Below, piece after piece: positions 40,481-50,411 of a stretch of DNA of 64,000 nucleotides. Source of the stretch: Microlunatus kandeliicorticis (GTDB taxonomy: Bacteria > Actinomycetota > Actinomycetes > Propionibacteriales > Propionibacteriaceae); the NCBI RefSeq assembly GCF_014137855.1, contig NZ_JACGWT010000002.1:186001-250000 (forward strand), in the 5' to 3' direction. Every line of letters begins with the position of its first letter. The first letter of the stretch is position 1. Under the pieces are notes generated by a model, which saw only the letters and a program-made list of their open reading frames with translations, was not told the origin of the DNA and did not search any database. The translations under genes and the position numbers were made by a program.

Positions 40481-40525
40481 CCGGATGCCGGGCGGCCTCC
40501 CCCTGTGGAGCAGCCCGGCATCCGG
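40481..40525. terminator. Strong hairpin just after the TasA-like stop codon
   Basis: CCGGATGCCGGGC (40481-40493) and GCCCGGCATCCGG (40513-40525), a perfect 13-bp stem with inner CTCC/GGAG. It begins 16 nt after the stop codon. It may act as terminator or 3' stabiliser. Confidence 0.7.
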
Positions 40526-40540
40526 AGACTGTGGTGAGGT

Positions 40541-41173
40541 TCAGCTGTTCTGGGCTTCCCAGGTGAACCCGAGGGCCGCGGTGCCGCCCTGGCTGGAGTT
40601 CGGGGCGTTGCTGGCCAGGCTGTAGCTGATCTTGAACGTCCGGGACTCCGACCCGGTCCCGGTCGGCGCCCAGTCCCCGATCCCGGTCGCGAAGCTCGTC
40701 TTCGCGGTGGCGCCGGTGCCGAAGCCGGCCAGGCTGCCCGAGTACAGCGTCGGGTTGGTGGCCGAGGCGGTGAAGTTGGTGCAGGTGCCGAACGAGCCGC
40801 CGCTGCCCTGGACCACGGTCAGGCTGATCTGGGAGGCCAGGTCGTTGGTCGTCGCGTAGCCGGTGCCGTACAGCTTGACCGTCGAGGCGAGGCTGCCGGT
40901 GGAGGTGACGGTGATGCACTGGCTGCCGGTCGCACCGGGCTTGAGGTTCGCGGCGGTGAACAGGGCGGTGTTGGCGTCGTCGTCGGACAGTGCGACGGTG
41001 CCGGAGGTCCAGTTCGAGGTCGGGTTGACCGTGGTCGCGGAGTAGGCGGAGTAGGAGGCCTGCGCGACGGCGAGACCGGAGACGACCAGGGCGGCGGGGA
41101 TCGCGGTGAACGCGACGATCTTCTTCACGGTCGTGCTCTTGGCGTTCGTGTTCTTGGGGGTGGTGTTCGACAT
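40541..41173 (-). CDS. TasA/CalY-like secreted fibre protein with SipW-type signal
   Basis: A 210-residue surface protein. The signal peptide (VKKIVAFTAIPAALVVSGLA then VAQASYSAYSATTVN) has the long hydrophobic core and S-x-S-A-F/Y-S pattern of SipW-dependent precursors. The mature protein is Thr/Ser/Gly-rich and beta-stranded with a few key strips: WTSGTVALSDDDANTALFTA, GATGSQCITVTSTGSLASTV. There is one Cys pair (CITV and GTCTNF), probably a disulfide. Bacillus TasA and CalY build biofilm fibres; no sipW gene or second fibre gene is seen here. Nine Cs between the ribosome site and ATG 41173 make spacing unusual (see regulatory entry). Confidence 0.82.
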   Translation of the reverse strand: MSNTTPKNTNAKSTTVKKIVAFTAIPAALVVSGLAVAQASYSAYSATTVNPTSNWTSGTVALSDDDANTALFTAANLKPGATGSQCITVTSTGSLASTVKLYGTGYATTNDLASQISLTVVQGSGGSFGTCTNFTASATNPTLYSGSLAGFGTGATAKTSFATGIGDWAPTGTGSESRTFKISYSLASNAPNSSQGGTAALGFTWEAQNS

Positions 41174-41190
41174 GTCGGGGGGGGGCTCCT
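41174..41190 (-). promoter_or_regulatory. Ribosome site separated from the start by a C9 tract
   Basis: Minus strand: AGGAG (41190-41186), then nine Cs (41185-41177), then GAC and ATG. The spacing of 12 nt is longer than the usual 5-9. Slippage in the C tract would shift spacing and so translation of the TasA-like protein. Confidence 0.6.
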
Positions 41191-41334
41191 GAGTGCTGTT
41201 CCTGGGGGTCCTGCTGACAAGAACAATTCAAGATTCAACACATCAGGACACGGTTCGGACCGCAGTCCGGAGACCCGAAAGAAACCCCGAGGTTCGGCCA
41301 CCGACCTCAGGATCAGCGCAGGCTGCCCGCGGGC

Positions 41335-42417
41335 TCAGCCCGGAACGCGGATCAGCCAGCCGTCCTCGGCGGGCGCGGCACCGCGGACCACCGCGGCGTA
41401 GTCGGCGGCCAGCGCAGCGGTGACCGGGCCGGGCTCGTCCCCCAGCTTGCGGAGCACGCCCTCGGAGCCGCCGACGGTGCGGACCGGGGCGATCCCCGCG
41501 GCCGTCCCTGCGGCGAACACCTCGGTGACCGATCCGTCGGGGTCGGTGAGCTCGTCGAGGGCCAGCGGCCGCTCGACCACGGGGATCCCGCGGCGGGCGG
41601 CCAGGGTGAGCACAGTGGCCCGGGTGTGCCCGGGCAGGATCGTCCCGGCCAGCGGCGGAGTGACCAGCGTCGCGGTGCCGTCGTCGGGCCGACCGGTGAC
41701 CGCGAAGCAGTTCATCGCGCCGAACTCCTCGACGTAGCGGTGCTCGACCGCGTCCAGCCACAGCACCTCGTCGTAGCCCTGGGCCACCGCCGCGCTCTTG
41801 GCCACCATCGCGGCGGCGTAGTTCCCGGCGCACTTGACGTCGCCGGTGCCGCCCCGGGCGGCGCGGATCAGCTCGCGCATCGCGAACACGTCGATCATGG
41901 TCCGGCCCGCCGCGAAGAAGCTGTCCACCGGCGAGGCGACCACCAGGAAGACGTACTCGGTGGAGGCCCGGACGGCCAGCGACGGCTCGGCGGCGAACAT
42001 CACCGGACGGACGTAGAGCGAGCACCCCGGCGCCGACGGGACCTGGTCGACGTCCTCGGCCACCACGGCGCGGACCGCCTCGACGAAGACGTCCTCGGGC
42101 AGCTCGGGCATCCCCATCCGGGCGGCACTGCGGCGGAACCGGCGGGCGCAGTCGGCGGCGCGGAAGATCAGCGCCGACCCGTCGGCCGCGCGGAAGGCCT
42201 TGAGCCCCTCGAAGATCGCCTGGCCGTAGTGCAACACCATCGAGGCCGGCGACAGGCTGATCGCCTCGAACGGCTGCAAGGTCGCGCCCGACCAGCCGCC
42301 GTCGGCGTACCGGGCGGCGACCACGTGCCGGGTGAACACGGCACCGAAGCCCAGCCGTCCCTCCAGCTCGGGGCTCGCCGCCGCCGGCCGGGCGGTCTGG
42401 TCCTCGTCGACTGTCAT
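41335..42417 (-). CDS. ilvE: Branched-chain amino acid aminotransferase
   Basis: A 360-residue PLP enzyme of fold class IV that transfers amino groups between leucine, isoleucine or valine and 2-oxoglutarate. The PLP Lys is K195 in TGDVKCAGNYAAAMVAK. Other family strips: HYGQAIFEGLKAFR, SLYVRPVMFA, VEEFGAMNCFAV and TPPLAGTILPGHTRATVL. Length and the EEFGxMN motif fit BCAT rather than D-amino acid transaminase or aminodeoxychorismate lyase. GGAGAG precedes ATG 42417. It diverges from an SDR gene and shows no obvious leader peptide. Confidence 0.94.
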   Translation of the reverse strand: MTVDEDQTARPAAASPELEGRLGFGAVFTRHVVAARYADGGWSGATLQPFEAISLSPASMVLHYGQAIFEGLKAFRAADGSALIFRAADCARRFRRSAARMGMPELPEDVFVEAVRAVVAEDVDQVPSAPGCSLYVRPVMFAAEPSLAVRASTEYVFLVVASPVDSFFAAGRTMIDVFAMRELIRAARGGTGDVKCAGNYAAAMVAKSAAVAQGYDEVLWLDAVEHRYVEEFGAMNCFAVTGRPDDGTATLVTPPLAGTILPGHTRATVLTLAARRGIPVVERPLALDELTDPDGSVTEVFAAGTAAGIAPVRTVGGSEGVLRKLGDEPGPVTAALAADYAAVVRGAAPAEDGWLIRVPG

Positions 42418-42542
42418 GGCGTCTCTCCGTCGTGCGCGCTGGTTCGTCGGGTCGGACCGGTTACGGCACGCCGCCCGCGCCGTCGGTCCTTCCCCTAACC
42501 TAACGCCGCGGCGGCGGACGCCCGCGGCAGCGAGGAGCGGGG

Positions 42543-43304
42543 ATGAGCGGGGTGCTGAGCGGCAAACGGGTGCTGATCACCGGAGCCTCGCAGGGCATCG
42601 GGGCGCAGGTCGCCGACGCCTTCGCGGCGGCCGGGGCGCGACTGGTGCTCAGCGCACGCGACGAGACGGCCCTCGCTGCGCGACGCGACGACCTCGCCTC
42701 CCGGCACGGCGGTGAGGCGGTGGTGGTCGCCGCCGACCTCGCCGAGCCGGACGCGGCCGAGCTGCTGGCCGAGCGGGCCTGGGCCGCCTTCGACGGACTC
42801 GACGTGCTGGTCAACAACGCCGGTCTCTCCTACCCCGAGACGGTCGAGCAGCTGACCGCCACCGCGCTCGACGCCACGCTGGCGGTGAACCTGCGCGCGC
42901 CCGCGCTGCTCGCCGCCCGGGTCGGCACCCGGATGGCCGACGCCGGCGGAGGGTCGATCATCACCATGGCCTCGGCCGCCGGGGTGCGGCCGCTGCACGA
43001 GCACTACGCCTACTGCCTGACCAAAGCCGGGCTGATCATGGCCACCAACGTGCTCGCGCTCGAGCTCGGCGGCCGCGGCGTCCGGGCGAACTCGCTCTGC
43101 CCGACCGTGGTGCTGACCGCGATGGGCCAGCAGGTCTGGGGCGACCACCCGGACAAGGCGGCTCCGATGCTGGCCAAGATCCCGCTGGGCCGGTTCGCCG
43201 AGCCGCACGAGGTCTCCGACGCGGCGCTCTGGCTGGCCTCGGACGCCTCCTCGATGGTCACCGGCGTCACCCTGCCGGTGGACGGCGGGCTGCTGCTCTC
43301 CTGA
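42543..43304 (+). CDS. SDR oxidoreductase, L-xylulose reductase/polyol dehydrogenase-like
   Basis: A 253-residue classical short-chain dehydrogenase. The NAD(P) loop is ITGASQGIGAQVADAF with Ser-Ala-Arg-Asp after the second strand (LVLSARDE), which favours NADP. The catalytic set is Ser144, Tyr157 and Lys161 in YCLTK, with NNAG at 91-94. The C-terminal half (CPTVVLTAMGQQVWGDHPDK then IPLGRFAEPHEV and TLPVDGGLLL) is close to animal L-xylulose reductase (DCXR) as I recall it. Related SDRs include mycobacterial D-threitol dehydrogenase, so it could serve the polyol operon 2 kb away. GAGGAGCGGGG precedes ATG 42543. Confidence 0.82.
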   Translation: MSGVLSGKRVLITGASQGIGAQVADAFAAAGARLVLSARDETALAARRDDLASRHGGEAVVVAADLAEPDAAELLAERAWAAFDGLDVLVNNAGLSYPETVEQLTATALDATLAVNLRAPALLAARVGTRMADAGGGSIITMASAAGVRPLHEHYAYCLTKAGLIMATNVLALELGGRGVRANSLCPTVVLTAMGQQVWGDHPDKAAPMLAKIPLGRFAEPHEVSDAALWLASDASSMVTGVTLPVDGGLLLS

Positions 43305-43321
43305 GGCTCCGCCGGTCTCAG
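43301..43321. terminator. Weak stop-codon hairpin between convergent genes
   Basis: CTGAG (43301-43305) and CTCAG (43317-43321) pair over a loop of 11 nt; the two stop codons lie in the arms. Only 5 bp. Confidence 0.3.
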
Positions 43322-44379
43322 CCCGGGTCGGCGCGGAGCAGCCGGGCGGCGCCGATCCTGGAGTCGGCCATCCCGTAGAACACCCAGGGCTGCCCGTCGA
43401 TCTCCTCGATCGCGGTGGGGAAGACCACGTTGGGCACGGTCCCGCTGCGCTCGTCGTCGGTCTCCGGGGCGAGCAGCGGCTCGGTGCTCCGGGTCACCAC
43501 CCGCCACGGGCGGTCGGCCTCGAGCAGGATCCCGCCGGCCGCGTAGTTGACGTGCTGCTGCTGGTCGAAGGCCGACTCGATCCGCCCGGTGACGCCGTGG
43601 TGGATCACCAACCAGCCCTCGGGCACCCGCCGGGGCGGCGGCCCGCCGCCGATCTTGAGCTGTTCCCAGGGCTGCTCGGGCCCGGCGACGAACCGGTGCT
43701 GCGACCAGACGGTCAGCGCGCCGAGGTCGGCCCGGGCGGCGGCGAGCGCGACGAACGAGATCCAGATGCTCTGCCGCTGCTCGTCGAGCCACTCGGGCGG
43801 CCGGTCGCCCTGACCCGGGCGCGTCTCGCCGAGGTCCCACATCGGCCGGTGCAGCACGGCCAGGCTGGGCGTCCCGTCGGGCGCGGTGACCGGCTCGGGG
43901 AAGAACGCGGTGTCCTTGTTGTGGAACAGGTTCAGGTCGACGTCGAGCTCGTCGTGGTAGCGGAAGACGACCGGGCCGACCCGGGTCCAGTGCCGCAGGT
44001 CGGTGCTGACCGCGAGCGCGGTCCGCGGACCCAGCGGGCCGTAGGCCACGTAGGTCATCAGGTGCCGGCCGAGCGCCTCCACCCAGGTCACCCGCGGGTC
44101 CTCGACCCCGGCGTTACCCACCCCGCGCTCGAACGACCGCTCGGGAGCCAGCACCACCCCGCGCCGTTCCACCCCGGTCGGGACGCCGTCGGTGACCAGC
44201 ACCCGGGCCAGCCCGACCCGGGAGACGTTCCCGTCGGCCACCAGCCGGGGCAGCAGGTAGACCTCGCCGTCCGGTCCACGGCCGCTGCCGGGGTTGAGGA
44301 CGCCCTCGGCCTCGAGCGGTTCACCGGGCTGCGGGGTCATCACCACGCCGGCGCGTTCGAGCCGGTAGGGGAAGCTCAC
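43318..44379 (-). CDS. Glycoside hydrolase family 130 (mannoside phosphorylase-like)
   Basis: A 353-residue five-bladed propeller enzyme of GH130. These enzymes break beta-mannosides, most by phosphorolysis to mannose-1-phosphate. Recognisable blades include LNPGSGRGPDGEVYLLPRLV, NAGVEDPRVTWVEALGRHLM, NKDTAFFPEPV with TPSLAVLHRPMWD, and WLVIHHGV. The conserved Asp of VEDPR is the likely general acid. The position of the phosphate-binding residues was not checked, so hydrolase members cannot be excluded. GTG 44379 has GAGAGG upstream and the gene follows the PPOX gene by 11 nt, so the two may share a transcript. Confidence 0.87.
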   Translation of the reverse strand: MSFPYRLERAGVVMTPQPGEPLEAEGVLNPGSGRGPDGEVYLLPRLVADGNVSRVGLARVLVTDGVPTGVERRGVVLAPERSFERGVGNAGVEDPRVTWVEALGRHLMTYVAYGPLGPRTALAVSTDLRHWTRVGPVVFRYHDELDVDLNLFHNKDTAFFPEPVTAPDGTPSLAVLHRPMWDLGETRPGQGDRPPEWLDEQRQSIWISFVALAAARADLGALTVWSQHRFVAGPEQPWEQLKIGGGPPPRRVPEGWLVIHHGVTGRIESAFDQQQHVNYAAGGILLEADRPWRVVTRSTEPLLAPETDDERSGTVPNVVFPTAIEEIDGQPWVFYGMADSRIGAARLLRADPG

Positions 44380-44390
44380 GGGGGTGCCTC

Positions 44391-46299
<1,909 letters not shown>

Positions 46300-46307
46300 C
46301 ACTCGTC

Positions 46308-46658
46308 GCCCTGAGCCTGTCGAAGGGCGAGCCGATCGCGCTTCGACAGGCTCAGCGCACGGCTCGGGGAACGTGCCCTGAGCCTGTCGAAGGGCACACG
46401 GGATCGCGCTTCGACAGGCTCAGCGCGCGAGTTCGGGGAACGTGCCCTGAGCCTGTCGAAGGGCAAGGCGGATGGCGCTTCGACAGGCTCAGCGCGCGGG
46501 TTCGGGCTCAGCGCGCGGGTTCGGGCTCAGCGCGCGGGTTCGGGCTCAGCGCGCGGGAGTGGAAGCGTGCCCTGAGCCTGTCGAAGGGCAGGGCGATCGC
46601 GCTTCGACAGGCTCAGCGCGCAGGTTCGGGCTCAGCGCGCGGGTCGGGCTCAGCGCGC
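46308..46658. repeat. Array of the dispersed repeat with opposed copies (cluster 3)
   Basis: A 350-bp stretch without genes between the convergent protease and DUF1810 genes. It holds four GCCCTGAGCCTGTCGAAGGG units, each followed after 10-20 nt by the inverse GCGCTTCGACAGGCTCAGCG. In addition the 19-nt unit GGGTTCGGGCTCAGCGCGC is repeated three times in tandem (46498-46555) and again, degenerate, at the end. Opposed pairs can fold into stems of 13-17 bp. The last unit supplies the stop of the DUF1810 gene. Confidence 0.92.
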
Positions 46659-47087
46659 GGTTTCGAGCAGCCGCAGGGTGGCCTCGTCCTGCGCGCCGGC
46701 GTAGAACTCCTCGAGCACCTCGGCGAACACCGTCCGCTCCGGGGCGACCCGACCGAACAGCGTCACCGACGACCGCAGCTTGAGGGCGTCGATCCCCCCG
46801 AGGATCTCCTCGGCGGTGCGGTCGCGGTGGCCGAGCACCGCCTCGGTGCAGGTCACCAGTCGCTCGCCGAGCACCGGGTGCTCGAGGTAGGCGCGGGCCT
46901 CGTCCGGCCCGCTGATCGCGTAGCGCTGCGCCATCGGGCTGCTGCCCAGACCGGCCAGCTGCGGGAACACGAACCACATCCAGTGGCTGGTCTTGCGCCC
47001 GCGGCGCAGCTCGGACAGCGCCTGGTCGTAGCTGGTCCGCTGCGCCTCGACGAACCGGTCGAGGCGGTAGGGGTCGTCGCTCACCAT
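46650..47087 (-). CDS. DUF1810 family protein
   Basis: A 145-residue soluble helical protein of the DUF1810 (calpastatin-like) family, function unknown. Family marks: DRFVEAQRTSYDQALSELRR, KTSHWMWFVFPQLAGLG, RYAISGPDEARAYLEHPVLG and DALKLRSSVTLF. The C-terminus (YAGAQDEATLRLLETAR) is slightly shortened against family members, as the stop comes from the dispersed repeat. ATG 47087 is preferred over GTG 47090 because a hexamer GACGAT sits 6 nt upstream, as in the other leaderless genes, though it lacks the usual first T. Confidence 0.88.
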   Translation of the reverse strand: MVSDDPYRLDRFVEAQRTSYDQALSELRRGRKTSHWMWFVFPQLAGLGSSPMAQRYAISGPDEARAYLEHPVLGERLVTCTEAVLGHRDRTAEEILGGIDALKLRSSVTLFGRVAPERTVFAEVLEEFYAGAQDEATLRLLETAR

Positions 47088-47142
47088 CACCCCATCGTCA
47101 CAGCTGTCCGCCGGCGCGCGCCCGCACCCCGGCCGCCGCGGC

Positions 47143-49545
47143 TCAGCCCAGCACCCACCGGCCGTCCGCGTCGAGCTCGACCTCGTGACGCCCGGTCGGG
47201 GTCCGGACCGCGAGCGGGCGCCCCGGCGTCCCGCGGACCTCCGCCCCGGTCAGAGCGCCGTCCCGCCAGCGCAGGTCGACCTCGAGCCCACCGACCGCGC
47301 ACAGCCCGCGGACGCTCCCGGTCGGCCACCCGGAGGGCAGCGCCGGGAACAGCCACAGGGTCCGCTCGTCGGCCCGGGCGAGCAGCTCGAGCATCGCCGC
47401 GGCGCCACCGAAGTTGCCGTCGATCTGGAAGGGCGGGTGGGCGTCGAAGAGGTTCGGGTAGGTGCGCTGCGGGCCGACCAGCCCGCACAGCACCCGGTGG
47501 GCCCGTTCGCCGTCGCCCAGCCGCGCCCACAGGCAGGCCCGCCAGGCGGTCCCCCAGCCGGTGGCGTAGTCGCCGCGCTGGTCGAGGCTGACCCGCGCCG
47601 CCGCGGCCAGCTCCGGTGTGGTCTCGGTCGAGATCCGCCCGCCGGGATAGACGGCATACAGGTGCGAGACGTGCCGGTGGTGCTGCTCGGGGGCGTCGGC
47701 GTCCCAGTCCTCCAGCCACTCCTGCAGCTGGCCCTGCGCGCCGATCCGGTCGGGGACGATCCGGGCCGCGGTCGCCCGCAGCAGCGCGGCCAGTTCGTGG
47801 TCGCGGTCGAGCAGCGCGGCCGCCTCCGCGGTCGCGGTCAGCAGGTCGACCACCAGCTGACGGTCCATCGCCGGACCGGCGGCCACCGACGACCCGTACG
47901 GGTGCTGGTTCTCCGGCGAGACCGACGGACTGGTGATGAGCCCGCGGCCGCCCGGGTCCTCGACCAGGGTGTCGAGGAAGAACTCCGAGGCGCCGCGCAG
48001 GACCGGGTAGAGCCGGGCCAGCTCGTCGGGGTCACGCCGGTAACGCCAGTGCTGCCAGAGCGTGGTGCACAGCCAGGCGCCACCGGTCGGCCACAGCCCC
48101 CACGGTGCCCCGTCGACCGGTGCGGTCGCCCGCCACAGGTCGGTGTTGTGGTGCGCGACCCAGCCGCGGGCGCCGTACATCGCCCGGGCGGTCGGCGCGC
48201 CGGTGACCGCGAGGTCCTCGACCAGCGCGAGCAACGGCGCCACCAGGTCGCCGAGCCCCGCGGCGTCCGCCGGCCAGTAGTTCATCTCGGTGTTGATGTT
48301 GATCGTCCACTTGCTGCCCCAGGGCGGGGTGAGCCCCTCGTTCCAGATGCCCTGCAGGTTGGCGGGCTGGCTGCCCGGACGCGAGCTGGCGATCAGCAGA
48401 TAGCGCGCGTACTGCAGGTAGAGCGCGTGCAGCGCCGGGTCGGCCCCGTCCTCGCCGTTGCGCACCCGCTCGTCGGTCGGCCGGTCGGGCGCCGGACCGA
48501 GGTCGACGGCGAACCGGTCGTAGTAGCCGCGGTGATCGGCGACGTGCCGCTCCCGCAACCGGTCGAGGCCGGCCGGATCGAGCACCTCGCCCGGCGCGGC
48601 GGTCCGGGTCCGGACGACCGCGACCGGGTCCCCGCTGACGTCGTCGTAGCCGACGTGGCTGGTGGCCGCGGCGACCAGCAGGGCGACCCAGGTCGCGTCG
48701 GCCACCTCGAGCGGGCTGACACCCTCGTCGGTGGCCCTTTCCTCGTCCGGGTCGCGGGTCGTGACCACGCCGTCGGTGACGACCCGGACGCCGATCGCCC
48801 AGCTCAGCGCACCGGGCACGGTGTGGTCGTCGACCACGTGGTCGGCGCCCGGCCCGGTGACCAGCACCCGGTCGGCCCCGTCGGCGCGGACGCGGACCCC
48901 GGCCGCCAGCGGCGGCAGGTCCTCGGCCGGGTCCCACACCGGAGCCGCGGCCGGCCCGGTGGCCGCCGTGTCGCCCATCGGATCGACGCCGGGCACGGCC
49001 CGCGCACCGCGGTAGCCGAGCCGCAACCCGAACGGCTGGTCGGCCGTGATCCGGTGAACGAGCAGCTGGTCGGGAGCCGAGACGAAGGTCTCCGCCGTGG
49101 TGCGCCGGCCGTCGCTCCCCCACCGGGTGCCGGCCACCGCGGTGCCCAGGTCGAGCTCGCGCCGGTAGTCGGACGCCGGCTCGTCAGGCGTCCGCCCGGG
49201 CTGGTCGAGCCGGACGAACAGGTCGCCGAGACTGCCGTAGGAGGCGTTGCGGAGCGGGACGCCGAGCAGGGTGGCGTCGGCCCGATCCTGCGCGGCCCGG
49301 TACTCGCCGGCGTCGACCAGTCGACGGACCTCGGCCAGCGCCTCCGGCCCGGCGGCCGGGTTGTCGTTGCGGTAGGGCCCGCCCGACCACAGCGTGTCCT
49401 CGTTGAGCTGCAGCCGCTCGCGGCCCGGACGCCCGAAGACCATCGCCCCGAGGTGGCCGTTGCCCACCGGCAGCGCGGCGTTCCAGTCGCGGGCCGGGGC
49501 GTCGTACCAGAGCCGGTCGGTGGATTCATCAGATGTCTGGGCCAC
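47143..49545 (-). CDS. Glycoside hydrolase family 95 (alpha-L-fucosidase-like)
   Basis: An 800-residue intracellular inverting glycosidase, usually acting on alpha-1,2-L-fucose and sometimes on L-galactose. The N-terminal beta-sandwich starts RLWYDAPARDWNAALPVGNG then HLGAMVFG and ERLQLNEDTLWSGGP, which is diagnostic of GH95. The catalytic alpha/alpha barrel has INTEMNYWPADAAGL, TGGAWLCTTLWQHWRYRRD, SPSVSPENQHPYGS and the C-terminal DAHPPFQIDGNFGGAAAMLE. No signal peptide. GTG 49545 is leaderless (TACCCT 6 nt upstream); longer starts extend into the shadow of xth. Fits breakdown of plant xyloglucan or fucosylated glycans. Confidence 0.93.
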   Translation of the reverse strand: MAQTSDESTDRLWYDAPARDWNAALPVGNGHLGAMVFGRPGRERLQLNEDTLWSGGPYRNDNPAAGPEALAEVRRLVDAGEYRAAQDRADATLLGVPLRNASYGSLGDLFVRLDQPGRTPDEPASDYRRELDLGTAVAGTRWGSDGRRTTAETFVSAPDQLLVHRITADQPFGLRLGYRGARAVPGVDPMGDTAATGPAAAPVWDPAEDLPPLAAGVRVRADGADRVLVTGPGADHVVDDHTVPGALSWAIGVRVVTDGVVTTRDPDEERATDEGVSPLEVADATWVALLVAAATSHVGYDDVSGDPVAVVRTRTAAPGEVLDPAGLDRLRERHVADHRGYYDRFAVDLGPAPDRPTDERVRNGEDGADPALHALYLQYARYLLIASSRPGSQPANLQGIWNEGLTPPWGSKWTININTEMNYWPADAAGLGDLVAPLLALVEDLAVTGAPTARAMYGARGWVAHHNTDLWRATAPVDGAPWGLWPTGGAWLCTTLWQHWRYRRDPDELARLYPVLRGASEFFLDTLVEDPGGRGLITSPSVSPENQHPYGSSVAAGPAMDRQLVVDLLTATAEAAALLDRDHELAALLRATAARIVPDRIGAQGQLQEWLEDWDADAPEQHHRHVSHLYAVYPGGRISTETTPELAAAARVSLDQRGDYATGWGTAWRACLWARLGDGERAHRVLCGLVGPQRTYPNLFDAHPPFQIDGNFGGAAAMLELLARADERTLWLFPALPSGWPTGSVRGLCAVGGLEVDLRWRDGALTGAEVRGTPGRPLAVRTPTGRHEVELDADGRWVLG

Positions 49546-49551
49546 GTCGGC

Positions 49552-49557
49552 AGGGTA
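49552..49557 (-). promoter_or_regulatory. Leaderless promoter -10 (TACCCT)
   Basis: Minus-strand TACCCT, then 6 nt, then GTG 49545. Confidence 0.5.
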
Positions 49558-49591
49558 GCGGCGGCCCTCGTCGCCGCTCCGGCGCTCCGGG

Positions 49592-49597
49592 CAGGAT
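49592..49597 (+). promoter_or_regulatory. Leaderless promoter -10 (CAGGAT)
   Basis: CAGGAT, then 6 nt, then GTG 49604 of xth. It lies only 34 bp from the -10 of the diverging GH95 gene, so the two promoters overlap. Confidence 0.5.
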
Positions 49598-49603
49598 GGG
49601 CGG

Positions 49604-50368
49604 GTGCGGATCGCCACCTGGAACGTCAACTCGGTCGGAGCCCGGCTGCCCCGCCTCCTCGACTGGCTCGAGACCCGCGAGCCCGACGTGGTCGCGCTCC
49701 AGGAGACCAAGTGCGGCGCGGACGCCTTCCCGACCGACGAGGTCGGCGCCCTCGGCTACACCGCGCTGCCGGTCGGCGGCACCGGGACCGGAGCCCGCTG
49801 GAACGGCGTGGCCGTCCTCTCCCGGGTCGGGCTCGAACCGGTGGCCACCCGACTGGCCGACTTCGAGGAGCCGCGCTACGTCAGCGCGGTATGCAGCGGG
49901 CTGACCCTGACCAGCGTCTACGTCCCCAACGGCCGGACGATCGACGACCCGCACTACGCCTACAAGCTCGACTGGCTGGCCGCGTTGCGGGCCACCCTGG
50001 ACGACGCCGACCCGGACCGGCCGATGATCATCACCGGTGACTTCAACGTCGCCCCGACCGACGCCGACGTGTTCGCCCCCGAGGCGTTCGTCGGCTCCAC
50101 CCACGTGACCGAACCCGAACGGGCGGCGGTCCGGGCACTGGTCGACTGGGGACTCACCGACGTCCCGGCCCGTCCGGGCAAGGGCGACCGGCCCTTCACC
50201 TACTGGGACTACCGGGCCGGGATGTTCCACAAGGACCAGGGGATGCGGATCGACCTGGTGCTGGCCAGCCGCGGGGTCCGCGTCACCGACGCCTGGGTCG
50301 ACCGCGAGGCCCGCAAGGGCAAGGGTCCCTCGGACCACGCACCGGTGGTCGTCGACCTCGAGCTGTGA
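49604..50368 (+). CDS. xth: Exodeoxyribonuclease III
   Basis: A 254-residue AP endonuclease/3'-5' exonuclease of base-excision repair. It has all family residues: MRIATWNVNSVGARLPRLLD (Asn7), VVALQETKCGADAFP (Glu), TSVYVPNG, IITGDFNVAPTDADVF (Asp, Asn), FTYWDYRAGMFHKDQGMRID (Trp-Asp) and GPSDHAPVVVDL (Asp-His). It is shorter than the second EEP protein in this window and closer to canonical Xth. Leaderless from GTG 49604. Confidence 0.95.
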   Translation: MRIATWNVNSVGARLPRLLDWLETREPDVVALQETKCGADAFPTDEVGALGYTALPVGGTGTGARWNGVAVLSRVGLEPVATRLADFEEPRYVSAVCSGLTLTSVYVPNGRTIDDPHYAYKLDWLAALRATLDDADPDRPMIITGDFNVAPTDADVFAPEAFVGSTHVTEPERAAVRALVDWGLTDVPARPGKGDRPFTYWDYRAGMFHKDQGMRIDLVLASRGVRVTDAWVDREARKGKGPSDHAPVVVDLEL

Positions 50369-50380
50369 TCACCCACCCTC

Positions 50381-50402
50381 GCCCCTCGACGGGCTGAGGG
50401 GC
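50381..50402. terminator. Bidirectional terminator between convergent genes
   Basis: GCCCCTC (50381-50387), loop of 8 nt, GAGGGGC (50396-50402). The loop GACGGGCT and flank resemble a decayed copy of the CTTCGACAGGCTCAG repeat. Confidence 0.55.
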
Positions 50403-50411
50403 GCGGTCGAC

